Below the pieces are notes generated by a model. The model saw nothing but the letters and a program-made list of their open reading frames with translations. It did not search any database and was not told where the DNA came from. Shown here piece after piece: positions 7,545 through 16,377 of a stretch of 64,000 bases of DNA. Made by a program: the position numbers and the translations under genes. How positions within the stretch are numbered: the first letter of the stretch is position 1; each line of letters starts with the position of its first letter. This stretch comes from Vibrio plantisponsor (lineage in GTDB: Bacteria > Pseudomonadota > Gammaproteobacteria > Enterobacterales > Vibrionaceae): the NCBI RefSeq assembly GCF_013041605.1, contig NZ_JABEQC010000001.1:620001-684000 (forward strand), written 5' to 3'.

Positions 7545-8948
7545 ATGAATATGACCAATACCGATAAATTATCTATAAAGGAAAAGGTCGCCTACGGATT
7601 AGGCGACACGGGATGTAATTTTGTATGGCAAACTGTCATGCTTTTTTTAGCTTACTTCTATACCGACATTTATGGTCTATCCCCAGCGCACATGGGGACT
7701 ATGTTTCTGATCGTTCGTTTTATTGATGCCGTCACTGATCCTGTTATGGGTTCTATCGTTGACAGAACTCAGTCAAAACATGGGCGTTACAGACCCTATC
7801 TGTTATGGATGGCTGTGCCTTTTGGCGCTGCTTGTATGTTCGCTTTCTTCACGCCTAATTTTGGCGAAGTGGGTAAAATCGTATACGCATACGCGTCCTA
7901 TATCTTCCTGACGTTAATGTATACCGCTATCAATGTCCCTTACTGTGCAATGGCAAATGCTATGACGAATGATTCTGCAGAGCGCACGTCATTACAGTCT
8001 TACCGTTTTGCTTTAAGTACGGCTGGTGGCCTTGTTGTTGCTATGGTGGCATTACCACTGGTAGAAATCATTGGTCAAGGTGATGAGCAAAAAGGTTACC
8101 TTGGTGCCATGGCTATTATGGGTATTGGCGCAATTGCGTTGTTCTTCTTTAGTTTCTCAAACACCAAAGAGCGTTATGTACCTCAAGAAGAAAAACAGTC
8201 TGTATTTAAAGATCTAAAATTGCTGGCGAAGAATAGCCAATGGAGAGTGTTGTTCGTTGTTAACGTAGTTCTGCTGACGGGCGTTGTACTTAAAGGCGCA
8301 TCAACAATGTATTACGTGAAAATTGTGATGGGCAGAGCTGACTTGGCAACCACTTTCATGGTTTGTGGCATGCTGGCAAACATCGTTGGCGCTATATTAT
8401 CTGCTCCGCTGTTAGGCAAGTATGACAAGCCAACGGTCTACAAAATTCTTATTGTGATATCCGGCATTCTTTCTGCGATGATTTACTTGGTTGAACCATC
8501 AAATATCGTAGCGGTTTTCTCATTAGTAATTTTGCTCGGCATAGTACAGATGGCAACTACGCCAATTCTGTGGAGTATGATGTCTGACGTTGTTGATTAC
8601 GAGAAAACGCGCAGCAATCGTTCACTGAGTGGAATGGTGTTTTCAACCAACTTGTTCGCTATCAAACTTGGTATTGCTATTGGCGGAGCAGGCGTGGGTT
8701 GGATTCTTGCTTGGGCTGGCTATCAAGGTGGTGCAGAAGTGCAAACTGATGAAGCGGTTAATGCCATCAATCTTCTGTTTACCGTGCTACCTGGTGTGTT
8801 CTTTGCGTCGCTAGCGGTGTTTATGTTGTTCTATAAACTCGACAACAAAAAGTTGGGTGAAATAAAACAAGAGTTGGTAAAACAACAAGAGAAAGAGCAA
8901 CCAGCTACTTTTGTCCCTGAAATTAAAGAGCAAGAAGCTCTCGCATAA
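7545..8948 (+). CDS. GPH-family (glycoside-pentoside-hexuronide) sugar:cation symporter
   Basis: The 467-residue membrane protein has the family N-terminus (VAYGLGDTGCNFVWQ, then about twelve membrane segments) and the RFIDAVTDPVMGSIVDRTQSK loop after helix 2, a hallmark of MelB/XynB/YicJ-like carriers. Context with xylA and a cytosolic GH43 enzyme points to uptake of xylose or xylosides. I placed the start at the ATG 7545, which follows GGAG at 7530; a TTG at 7512 is in frame but poorer. The C-terminal tail is hydrophilic and rich in Glu and Gln. Confidence 0.88.
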   Translation: MNMTNTDKLSIKEKVAYGLGDTGCNFVWQTVMLFLAYFYTDIYGLSPAHMGTMFLIVRFIDAVTDPVMGSIVDRTQSKHGRYRPYLLWMAVPFGAACMFAFFTPNFGEVGKIVYAYASYIFLTLMYTAINVPYCAMANAMTNDSAERTSLQSYRFALSTAGGLVVAMVALPLVEIIGQGDEQKGYLGAMAIMGIGAIALFFFSFSNTKERYVPQEEKQSVFKDLKLLAKNSQWRVLFVVNVVLLTGVVLKGASTMYYVKIVMGRADLATTFMVCGMLANIVGAILSAPLLGKYDKPTVYKILIVISGILSAMIYLVEPSNIVAVFSLVILLGIVQMATTPILWSMMSDVVDYEKTRSNRSLSGMVFSTNLFAIKLGIAIGGAGVGWILAWAGYQGGAEVQTDEAVNAINLLFTVLPGVFFASLAVFMLFYKLDNKKLGEIKQELVKQQEKEQPATFVPEIKEQEALA

Positions 8949-8979
8949 TTCATCGGAGTTGCACTCTTTTTACAACAAA

Positions 8980-9012
8980 TAAGAAAGCCCCTGATTTCAG
9001 GGGCTTTCTCTT
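8980..9012. terminator. Bidirectional intrinsic terminator
   Basis: The stem AGAAAGCCCCTGA (8982-8994)/TCAGGGGCTTTCT (8997-9009) separates the convergent transporter and protease genes. Confidence 0.85.
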
Positions 9013-9042
9013 ATCATTGACCTTAATTATCCATCGAGAATA

Positions 9043-10758
9043 TTAAGGCTTGTAGATGATCACTGACTCATTTTGGTCACTGGTAAATATCACGCTGGCT
9101 TTCTTCTTAGCGAGTTCAATTTCACATTGTGTTTGTGTACATGAGCCTCCAGATTCAGACCATGTTCCTGAAATATTTGCACCGGAGCTATATGAGACTC
9201 TAGCAATCCAAGTTTTACCCATACTAATACTTTCTGTCACGATTGCAGGAGATTCGCTGACATTGACAGTATTCTCATACACATCCACGGCTCCCTTATC
9301 ATCAGTAACGGTGAGAGTCACGTAATAGGATGCGTAAGCACCGTAAACATGAACGACAATATCACCAGACCCAAATGAAGAATCGTCAAAATTCCACTCG
9401 TAAGAGACAATCGTACCGTCACTATCCGTTGAAGCAGAAGCATCAAAGGTACAGGTAAGATCGGTACAGTTTGCATTGAATTGAGCCGCTGGTGGAGAGT
9501 TCTCATTACTACTATTAACATCAATTAATGTTGGTACAAAATCGGCACTTTGAATATCGAGTAGAGGCTCTTTGACACCGTCGGGGCTGGTATCTACCCA
9601 GCTACTATTTCCCTTTGTGATAAGGATATTTTCGATTTGAGTTGGTTCATTTTCCTTGCTGGCTAATAGGGCAGCTGCACCGGCAACATGGGGGGATGCC
9701 ATTGATGTTCCGCTAATCGTACCGTAGCTTCCTTTTTCAATTGGGTAAGTTGAGGTAATACATACACCAGGGGCGGCGATGTCTACAGATGCTCCCCAAT
9801 TACTAAAATTGGCTAAAGTATCATCTTCGTCTGATCGACATGTAGCAGAGCCATAGCCGCCTTCTAGTCCATCGAAATCAGCCAGAGCGGAAACTGTAAA
9901 TGCAAACGGGGCGTTTGCTGGGGTAAAGTCTGCGCTATCGGCATTTGAGTTCCCTGCCGCTACGACAACAAATACACCTGCTTCAAAGGCTGTTTTAATG
10001 GCGCTATCCATTGCGTTGCTTTGTCCGCTGCCGCCTAAACTCATATTAATAACTTCGATATTGCCCTGTTTTACCACCCAGTCGATACCAGCAATGATTC
10101 CAGCAAGCGAACCTGAACCCGCTGAATCCAAAACTTTAACCGCCCACAAACGTACTCCTGGCGCGACACCGACAACTCCAAAATCATTATCTAAGGCACC
10201 AATGGTTCCTGCGACGTGTGTACCGTGGTAGTGGTCGTCATCATAGCTTTTGGTTTCATCGCAATAGTAAGTTCGATTCCATGGAGATTTCCCTGAGTAA
10301 CTTAGACAGTTCGCACCGCCAACCACGTTAAGGTCTGGGTGGTCAATATCAATCCCCGTATCAAGTACCGCGACATCTGCATCTACATGTTGATCATCGG
10401 TATTGTTGATGCTCAGAGTTACGTCGTTTGCGAAAATTCGCTCAACACCAGTGGGGAATGTTTGCGCAAATGCTGTTATCGGTAGGTCTTGTTCCACATA
10501 CAGCACATTAGGGTTGTTTAGAATTCCTCTTAACGCTTGCTCTGGAATTGAAATAGAAAAACCTCGTATGGCATTTTCATAAATATAGCCAACACGACCA
10601 TTTGCTTGCTGTGCAATGTCACTAGCCACTGCAGAAGGAATCGTACTTGGCTTGAGTACAACAATATATTTGTTTAAAACGTCGGCATTTTGAGCATAGC
10701 TCGTTGATATAAAGAAGGTTGTTAGCATTAAAAGCAAAACATTGCGCATGATATTCAT
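9043..10758 (-). CDS. Secreted subtilisin-like serine protease (S8) with I9 propeptide and PKD domain
   Basis: The 571-residue preproprotein has a signal peptide (1-22, cleavage after SYA-Q), an inhibitor I9 propeptide (about 30-95), and a proteinase-K-like S8 domain with Asp133 (VAVLDTGIDIDHPDL), His178 (HGTHVAGTIGA), the oxyanion Asn270 (AAGNSN) and Ser352 (GTSMASPHVAGAAALL). A PKD domain follows at about 425-505 (DASASTDSDGTIVSYEWNFDD is its core) and then a short beta-rich tail. Paired cysteines are present, as in extracellular Vibrio proteases. It is monocistronic, with AAGGTGAG upstream of the ATG. It probably degrades proteins outside the cell, and the PKD domain may aid substrate binding. 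Confidence 0.93.
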   Translation of the reverse strand: MNIMRNVLLLMLTTFFISTSYAQNADVLNKYIVVLKPSTIPSAVASDIAQQANGRVGYIYENAIRGFSISIPEQALRGILNNPNVLYVEQDLPITAFAQTFPTGVERIFANDVTLSINNTDDQHVDADVAVLDTGIDIDHPDLNVVGGANCLSYSGKSPWNRTYYCDETKSYDDDHYHGTHVAGTIGALDNDFGVVGVAPGVRLWAVKVLDSAGSGSLAGIIAGIDWVVKQGNIEVINMSLGGSGQSNAMDSAIKTAFEAGVFVVVAAGNSNADSADFTPANAPFAFTVSALADFDGLEGGYGSATCRSDEDDTLANFSNWGASVDIAAPGVCITSTYPIEKGSYGTISGTSMASPHVAGAAALLASKENEPTQIENILITKGNSSWVDTSPDGVKEPLLDIQSADFVPTLIDVNSSNENSPPAAQFNANCTDLTCTFDASASTDSDGTIVSYEWNFDDSSFGSGDIVVHVYGAYASYYVTLTVTDDKGAVDVYENTVNVSESPAIVTESISMGKTWIARVSYSSGANISGTWSESGGSCTQTQCEIELAKKKASVIFTSDQNESVIIYKP

Positions 10759-10860
10759 GACCGCTCACCTTAAACGTCTTTTAAATGTTACTGATAGTAT
10801 AGTTAATAAGTGTGAGGTTGGTCTTAATACTAAAGTGTTGCTTTGGGAGTGAACGAATTA

Positions 10861-10888
10861 AAAAGCGAGCCGCTTAGGGCTCGCTTGG
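10861..10888 (-). terminator. Intrinsic terminator of the phytase-like gene
   Basis: The stem AAGCGAGCC (10863-10871)/GGCTCGCTT (10878-10886) is followed, read on the minus strand, by a T-run. Confidence 0.75.
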
Positions 10889-10916
10889 AGAGTAGAATAC
10901 TGACTCTGAAGAGAAC

Positions 10917-13091
10917 TTAGAACTTGTCTACTTTGAAGAACAGCGTTTCACCACTGCTGTCGTCTACACCGTCATTGTCGGTAACTGCATAACCCTGACC
11001 GGATGCATCGATAGTGAAACCTTCGATTTTATCGACCACATAGCCTTTCGCTGCTTTTAGTTCAGGCAGGAAATCGTGAACCAAGGTTTTGCTTACCGTT
11101 GGTAACTGAGAGCCTAATGGCGCTGGTTTTAACTCTGAAAGTGCAACCTTATAAAGACGTTTGACTTTCGCATCGCTATCCAACTGATTATCACGCTCAA
11201 CAATGTATGCGTTGTCTCCGTAGATAGTGATTTCAGACAGACCAATCCAACCTTTTTGCGCGCTTTCTAATGGATATCTGACCGCGCCCCATTGTTTGGT
11301 TTTGGTGTTGTAGGAAAGCAATTTGACGGTATTTTTCTCATCATCTTTCCAAGGTCGTTGAATCGCGACCCATAAAGAATCACCCTGAATAGCGATACCC
11401 TCAGCGCCAAATCGTTCTTGATGTTGAAGCAACTCAGCAGGGAAAGGAACGGTTTGGTCAATTGCACCGCGTTTGGTTACGTGTAGAAGTTGATGCGGAA
11501 CGGATTTTTCAGCGTTACCTTCAGAAGCGAGCCAGAATCCGCCTTGTGGGTCAACGGCAATACCCTCTAAGTCAAGTTTTTCTGCGGCTCTGCCGCCATG
11601 AGTGATAATGATTTTGTCTTTAATCAGCGCAGGAGACTGTGTGGCATCAATAGTAAATATAGCGGGTTGAGCAGAGTAAAAACTGTCACTGATGGCATAG
11701 AGTGTGCCTGCTTGGTTTAAATCTGCCGCCAGCCCCGACAGTGCTCCCCAGCCAATAGGACGATTGTTGTTGTCCATTGTGGATTGAATCATAGGGTAGG
11801 TCGGTGCTGTTTTCGTCCATTGATAAATCATCACATGAGAGCGGGCACCTTTGTCTTTCACCATGTCTTCTTCGTTTGCAGTCGCAATCAGACCTCGTTT
11901 TGGAATCGCAATTGCGGATTCAGGTGCGATGCCAGAAGGCAGCATTTGAACAAGTTCTGGATCGGCTCCAGTATCACGATAGACACCCATAATTGAGCCA
12001 CGTTCAGACATAACAAAAATGTACGTATCATTGCCGAATTTTGCTACTTCAATCCCTTCTGGCTCAGCGCCTTTTTTACCTGAACGTTTTTCTGGGTAAT
12101 GACCTGTTTTGACCACTTCGTATTCAAAACTCGCTCCGCTTTCAAACAGAACTTCGCCTTGTTTATTGAAAATGGTAAAGCCGCGAGCACCGCCTTTGTA
12201 ATCGCCTTCGTTCGCTATTACGAAACGGTCATTGTCTAGCCATTTTACTGAATCGGGTTCTCTACGTACGTTCGTTAGCGATTGGTTGAAAGTCAGTGCG
12301 CCATCTTTCTTGGTATCAATATTGTTGAGATCAACGGTGCCTGCCGAGAAATGATGGATGATCTTGCCAGATTCCGCATCAATGATGGCGATGTGGTTGT
12401 TTTCCTGAAGTGTCAGCGCTATTTCATTGTTATCGTTGAAAGCGACAAATTCCGGCTCAGGATCGGTGGGTGCAATTTCTGTGATACCCGTTAAATCCAC
12501 TTTTTTGATGCTCGCGCAATCAAGTTTGTTGTTTGTGATCGGAACAATCGAAAGATAACCCGCAGGCATTTGTGGCAATTCGCCATCGTTAAGTTCTTCG
12601 TCACGCTCATTCTCTATCGCAACAGCAACAAAACGCCCATCTTTTGATACAGCCACAGAATCAGGCTGTCCGCCCAAATCACACTTTTGAATCAGTTTAT
12701 GACTCGCGATAGAAACAGCGGCCAGATAACCAGAAGGTTCGGTGTAACTTTTCGAAGTGTTGACACCCGCAATCACCATTTTGCCGATTGCTGCGACTGA
12801 TGTTGGTTCACCTTGTAAATCAAGGAACCCCGCAGCTAAAGGCTGATTTGGGTTTTTAATGTCGATGAAACCAATACCACCCATCGGGCTGTCAGAATAG
12901 ATCAAGGTATTGCCATCTTCCGATGCGGTTATGATCTCTGATGAAGTCACCGATGATTTCGCTTTACCTGCGGGGATGTTGTCCGCTACCGCAAACGTCG
13001 CGATACGTTGAAATGATTCTGCATGCGCAAAAGATGAAGCTGCTGCAATCGTTGCCGCAAGTAATGTGGTTTTTAAATGTTTGACTTCCAT
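10917..13091 (-). CDS. Secreted two-propeller protein with esterase-like/phytase-like C-terminal domain
   Basis: The 724-residue protein starts with a signal peptide (about 1-24, ending SSFAHA-E). Its N-terminal half is a beta-propeller with repeated strands of the IDI/VAVS/FVAV type, similar to choice-of-anchor I or lactonase-like proteins. Its C-terminal half (about 440-720) carries the esterase-like phytase pattern: GWGALSGLAADL, LDLEGIAVDPQGGFWLASEG, FGAEGIAIQGDSLWVA and KIEGFTIDASGQGYAVTDNDG. It is probably periplasmic or extracellular and may release phosphate from organic phosphates. A PhoB-box-like repeat lies 51 bp upstream, which supports a phosphate role. The enzymatic reaction is not proven by the sequence. 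Confidence 0.82.
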   Translation of the reverse strand: MEVKHLKTTLLAATIAAASSFAHAESFQRIATFAVADNIPAGKAKSSVTSSEIITASEDGNTLIYSDSPMGGIGFIDIKNPNQPLAAGFLDLQGEPTSVAAIGKMVIAGVNTSKSYTEPSGYLAAVSIASHKLIQKCDLGGQPDSVAVSKDGRFVAVAIENERDEELNDGELPQMPAGYLSIVPITNNKLDCASIKKVDLTGITEIAPTDPEPEFVAFNDNNEIALTLQENNHIAIIDAESGKIIHHFSAGTVDLNNIDTKKDGALTFNQSLTNVRREPDSVKWLDNDRFVIANEGDYKGGARGFTIFNKQGEVLFESGASFEYEVVKTGHYPEKRSGKKGAEPEGIEVAKFGNDTYIFVMSERGSIMGVYRDTGADPELVQMLPSGIAPESAIAIPKRGLIATANEEDMVKDKGARSHVMIYQWTKTAPTYPMIQSTMDNNNRPIGWGALSGLAADLNQAGTLYAISDSFYSAQPAIFTIDATQSPALIKDKIIITHGGRAAEKLDLEGIAVDPQGGFWLASEGNAEKSVPHQLLHVTKRGAIDQTVPFPAELLQHQERFGAEGIAIQGDSLWVAIQRPWKDDEKNTVKLLSYNTKTKQWGAVRYPLESAQKGWIGLSEITIYGDNAYIVERDNQLDSDAKVKRLYKVALSELKPAPLGSQLPTVSKTLVHDFLPELKAAKGYVVDKIEGFTIDASGQGYAVTDNDGVDDSSGETLFFKVDKF

Positions 13092-13141
13092 GCCTTATTC
13101 CTAGTTATTTAAGACTTAGCCGAACACGCTAGATGGCTGAT

Positions 13142-13159
13142 ATGTCAGTTGCATGAGAG
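13142..13159 (-). promoter_or_regulatory. Candidate Pho box upstream of the phytase-like gene
   Basis: Read on the minus strand this is CTCTCAT-GCAA-CTGACAT, two 7-mers with one mismatch each to CTGTCAT and the canonical 4-nt spacer. It lies 51 bp before the start codon in the orientation expected for PhoB activation. Confidence 0.5.
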
Positions 13160-13267
13160 ATTTATGTCGTTATGTTTACAACGTTTGAAACTGCAGCACC
13201 ATGTCTAATTTATAACTGGGATTGAAGAATGTGGGGCACAGTGAAACTATGCCCTTCGTATCAGAAA

Positions 13268-14023
13268 TTAAAGAATCATACCGCCTGAAGCCTCAATTCG
13301 TTGCCCTGTTACCCAGTCAAAACCTTCGCTAAACATTGATGAAATGATTTTTCCAATATCGTCAGCTTCACCGACACGTCCGAGAGCGGTAACCGATGAC
13401 ACCATCGCTTGTGCCTGTTGATTGTCACGAATCGCACCGCCTCTAAAATCGGTTGCGATAGCCCCCGGAGCAAGGGTGTTCACTCGAATGTTTTTTGTCG
13501 CAAACTCTTTCGCCATATAGCGAGTCATTACTTCCACAGCACCTTTAGCCATGGCATAGGCCGCAGATCCGGGGAAAGAAAATCGCGTTAAGCCAGAAGA
13601 TACATTCACGATATGGCCGCCAGATTTGATTAGCGGAAGCATCTTTTGTGTGAAAACAAACGGGCCTTTCACATGGGTGTTAAACATTTCTTCGAGATCT
13701 TCAATACTCGTTTCTTCGATGGTGGCATGCAAACCAGTACCCGCATTGTTTAGTAAATAATCGATATCAGAACGCGCAAACTGCTCTTGTAGGATCTTTG
13801 AAAGGGAACTTTCAAATGTAGAGAACGATGCGGTGTCACGTATATCACATTGTAAGGCTACTGCTTTTTGTCCCATGCGTTGGATTTCGGCAACGACATC
13901 CAGCGCTGCTTGTTGGTTACTGTGATAGGTGAAAATGATATCGACCTTGTTCTCTGCCAATTTAAGCGCAGCGCTTTTGCCTAAACCACGGCTACCACCA
14001 GTTATCAGTGCAATTTTGTTCAT
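13268..14023 (-). CDS. SDR-family NAD(P)-dependent oxidoreductase
   Basis: The 251-residue classical short-chain dehydrogenase has the TGGSRGLG nucleotide-binding motif near the N-terminus, NNAG, a catalytic Ser in IVNVSSG, and YAMAK containing Tyr and Lys. The start is at ATG 14023, which is preceded by AAAGG; an in-frame extension upstream is not supported. It is divergent from a LysR-type regulator gene 130 bp away, the standard layout in which the regulator controls the reductase. The substrate is unknown. Confidence 0.9.
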   Translation of the reverse strand: MNKIALITGGSRGLGKSAALKLAENKVDIIFTYHSNQQAALDVVAEIQRMGQKAVALQCDIRDTASFSTFESSLSKILQEQFARSDIDYLLNNAGTGLHATIEETSIEDLEEMFNTHVKGPFVFTQKMLPLIKSGGHIVNVSSGLTRFSFPGSAAYAMAKGAVEVMTRYMAKEFATKNIRVNTLAPGAIATDFRGGAIRDNQQAQAMVSSVTALGRVGEADDIGKIISSMFSEGFDWVTGQRIEASGGMIL

Positions 14024-14110
14024 GTTTTTACCTTTTGAGTTCAGTTGTTGGGTTCGTTTATAAGTTACACCTACGTATTGGATTGAAAAATAATGGTAAT
14101 CAGACAACAC

Positions 14111-14129
14111 TGTTCGTATCACGTGAACA
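14111..14129. promoter_or_regulatory. Candidate LysR-type operator in the SDR/lysR intergenic region
   Basis: TGTTC-N9-GAACA is an interrupted dyad ending 24 bp before the regulator start, a position common for autoregulatory LysR sites. Confidence 0.35.
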
Positions 14130-14153
14130 ATAACCAGTGGGTAAATAAGGCTG

Positions 14154-15074
14154 ATGGATAAGATAGAAACGATGAAGCGTTTTATTGCTGTTGCTCAAAC
14201 TGGCAGCTTTACTCAGGCTTCCAATCAACTTGGCGTGCCGAAATCAGCGATTTCCATGTCGGTTAGCCGTTTGGAAGAGCATCTACAGACGAGGTTATTG
14301 AGACGAAGTACGAGGCAAGTTTCTTTAACAGAGGCTGGCGAACGCTATTTGTCTCAAAGTCAGAGACTGATTGACGAGCTAGAAGGGTTAGAGAATCAGT
14401 TTCAACGTGAAAGTAATGAACTGAGCGGTGTGATAAAAGTGGATATGCCAAGCCGTTTCTTTTCTACTGTCGTTGCTCCCAATCTTCATCAATGGTTCGA
14501 ACTTCACCCGAAAACTCAGCTGAGATTAGTCGGTGCAGACTATCGAATTGATCTAATCAAAGAGCGCATCGACTGTGTGATTCGTGGTGGAGTATTGGAA
14601 GACAGCAATTTGATTGCGCGGCATTTGGGCGACATTGAAATGATTAACTGTGTTAGTCCTAGTTATGTTGAGAGATATGGGTTGCCAACTCAATTGAATC
14701 AGCTTGATCAGCATTTTGTCGTGGATTACGCGCCTGAGCAGAGTGCACAACAGAGTGGTTTTGAGTACGTCAAAAATAACAAATCGCATTTTGTGTCAAC
14801 CAAGAGCCTTATCTCGGTAAGTACAACAGATGCCTATCTGTCTGCGTGTCTTAATGGTTTGGGTATTATCCAATTACCTAAATGGGGAGTTCAGGAGCAA
14901 ATCGCCAGAGGGGAGTTGATTGAAGTACTGAGTGATTATGTCTGTATGCCGATGCCAATGTCGGTGCTCTACGAATCCCGACACCAGCAACCAAGAAGAA
15001 TACGAGAGTTTATTGACTGGATAAGCCATTTATTTGCGCGATTTAGAAACAATCAACCAGATACAAAGTTGTAA
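14154..15074 (+). CDS. LysR-family transcriptional regulator
   Basis: The 306-residue protein has an N-terminal winged helix (MKRFIAVAQTGSFTQASNQL, about 7-26, then SVSRLEEHLQTRLLRRSTR) and a co-inducer domain of the AaeR/DsdC-like group, recognisable from SGVIKVDMPSRF and DCVIRGG. Divergent placement next to the SDR gene suggests it controls that gene and itself. The effector is unknown. Confidence 0.92.
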   Translation: MDKIETMKRFIAVAQTGSFTQASNQLGVPKSAISMSVSRLEEHLQTRLLRRSTRQVSLTEAGERYLSQSQRLIDELEGLENQFQRESNELSGVIKVDMPSRFFSTVVAPNLHQWFELHPKTQLRLVGADYRIDLIKERIDCVIRGGVLEDSNLIARHLGDIEMINCVSPSYVERYGLPTQLNQLDQHFVVDYAPEQSAQQSGFEYVKNNKSHFVSTKSLISVSTTDAYLSACLNGLGIIQLPKWGVQEQIARGELIEVLSDYVCMPMPMSVLYESRHQQPRRIREFIDWISHLFARFRNNQPDTKL

Positions 15075-15163
15075 TCTTTAGAACATTCTTTTAACTCATG
15101 GTTTATATTGATAAATTAGACAAAACACCGAACAGCCAAGACACAGAGCAATATAGTGACTTT

Positions 15164-16288
15164 ATGAAAATATTTAGTAATTTTGACGCAGGCAACATTG
15201 AAGTTATCAACGCTGAAAATCGTGAAGATATTCAATTGTCGATTAAACGTGATAACGAGACTGAAATTGCTCAATGGTTTTTCTTTCGAGTAGAAAGTGA
15301 AGCAAACACAGAGCATAAGTTCCGCATAATGAACCTTGCAAAATCGGCTTATCCAGAAGGCTGGGACGGTTACGATGTGGTGGCTTCTTATGATCGTGAA
15401 GAGTGGTTCCGTGTGCCTGCTTCTTACGACGGCGACAACCTGAGTTTTTCGATTCTGCCAGAGTACGATTCGATCTATTTCGCCTATTTTGCGCCGTACA
15501 GCTATGAACGTCATTTGGACTTGTTGCATCAAGCTCAAATGCACCCGCAAACCAAACTTCAAACGCTAGGTCAAACACTGGATAACCGTGACATCAGCCT
15601 GCTAACGATTGGTGAACCAAGTTCTGAGAAGAAAAACATCTGGATTACTGCACGTCAGCATCCGGGTGAAACCATGGCTGAATGGTTTGTGGAAGGTTTG
15701 CTGCAACGCCTGCTCGATAACACTGACACAGTCGCGAATGCTCTGCTTGAAAAAGCGGTGTTCTACATTGTGCCAAACATGAACCCAGATGGCAGCGTTC
15801 GTGGTCACCTGAGAACTAATGCGATTGGCATTAACCTTAACCGTGAATGGCAATCACCGTCATTAGAGAAAAGCCCTGAGGTTTACTACGTTCGTCAGCG
15901 AATGATCGAAACTGGTGTGGATATGTTCCTTGATATTCACGGTGACGAAGCAATCCCTTATAACTTTGTGGCTGGTGCAGAAGGTGTTCCAAGTTACAAC
16001 GAGAAAATGGCTAACCTTGAAGCTCTGTTTAAGCAAGCGTTAACCTTTATCACACCTGAGTTTCAGGATGAATTTGGTTACGATAAAGATGAACCGGGTA
16101 AAGCAAATCTGACCGTTGGTTCGAACTGGGTTGCCGAAGAATTTAAGTGCTTGTCTTACACCTTAGAGATGCCGTTCAAAGATCATAGCTGTCATCCTGA
16201 TGAGCTTTATGGCTGGTCTCCTGAGCGCAGTGTGGCCTTTGGTCAAGATGTACTGGCCGCTATTCCTGCGGTCATTGACCACTTGTAA
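15164..16288 (+). CDS. M14-family zinc carboxypeptidase of the cytosolic carboxypeptidase (CCP-like) group
   Basis: The 374-residue enzyme starts with the bacterial CCP N-terminal beta domain (MKIFSNFDAGNIEV) and then has the M14 zinc site His166/Glu169 (RQHPGETMAEW), the substrate-binding NLNREW (Arg227), the third ligand His259 (FLDIHGDE) and a probable catalytic Glu in SYTLEMPF. No signal peptide is seen, so it acts in the cytosol on C-terminal residues of peptides or proteins. The start was set at ATG 15164 because homologues of this group begin MKI-SNFD; an in-frame ATG at 15098 would add 22 residues. Neither start has a strong ribosome-binding site. Confidence 0.85.
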   Translation: MKIFSNFDAGNIEVINAENREDIQLSIKRDNETEIAQWFFFRVESEANTEHKFRIMNLAKSAYPEGWDGYDVVASYDREEWFRVPASYDGDNLSFSILPEYDSIYFAYFAPYSYERHLDLLHQAQMHPQTKLQTLGQTLDNRDISLLTIGEPSSEKKNIWITARQHPGETMAEWFVEGLLQRLLDNTDTVANALLEKAVFYIVPNMNPDGSVRGHLRTNAIGINLNREWQSPSLEKSPEVYYVRQRMIETGVDMFLDIHGDEAIPYNFVAGAEGVPSYNEKMANLEALFKQALTFITPEFQDEFGYDKDEPGKANLTVGSNWVAEEFKCLSYTLEMPFKDHSCHPDELYGWSPERSVAFGQDVLAAIPAVIDHL

Positions 16289-16308
16289 GGTACAAACCGT
16301 AACCAGTA

Positions 16309-16341
16309 AAAGGCACGACAGTTCTCTGGCGTGCCTTTGTT
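16309..16341 (+). terminator. Intrinsic terminator after the carboxypeptidase gene
   Basis: The stem AAAGGCACG (16309-16317)/CGTGCCTTT (16330-16338) has a 12-nt loop and a weak T-rich tail. Confidence 0.6.
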
Positions 16342-16377
16342 GTATTTGGTGGAAATGCAGAAGTTGGATTAAGTCAA

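Noticed and set aside
14480..14520. tRNA-like TTCGAA segment
   Set aside because: It lies inside the LysR coding frame and no cloverleaf can be formed around it.
15098..15163. N-terminal extension of the M14 carboxypeptidase
   Set aside because: The extra 22 residues have no family resemblance and no ribosome-binding site; the protein family begins at the ATG 15164.
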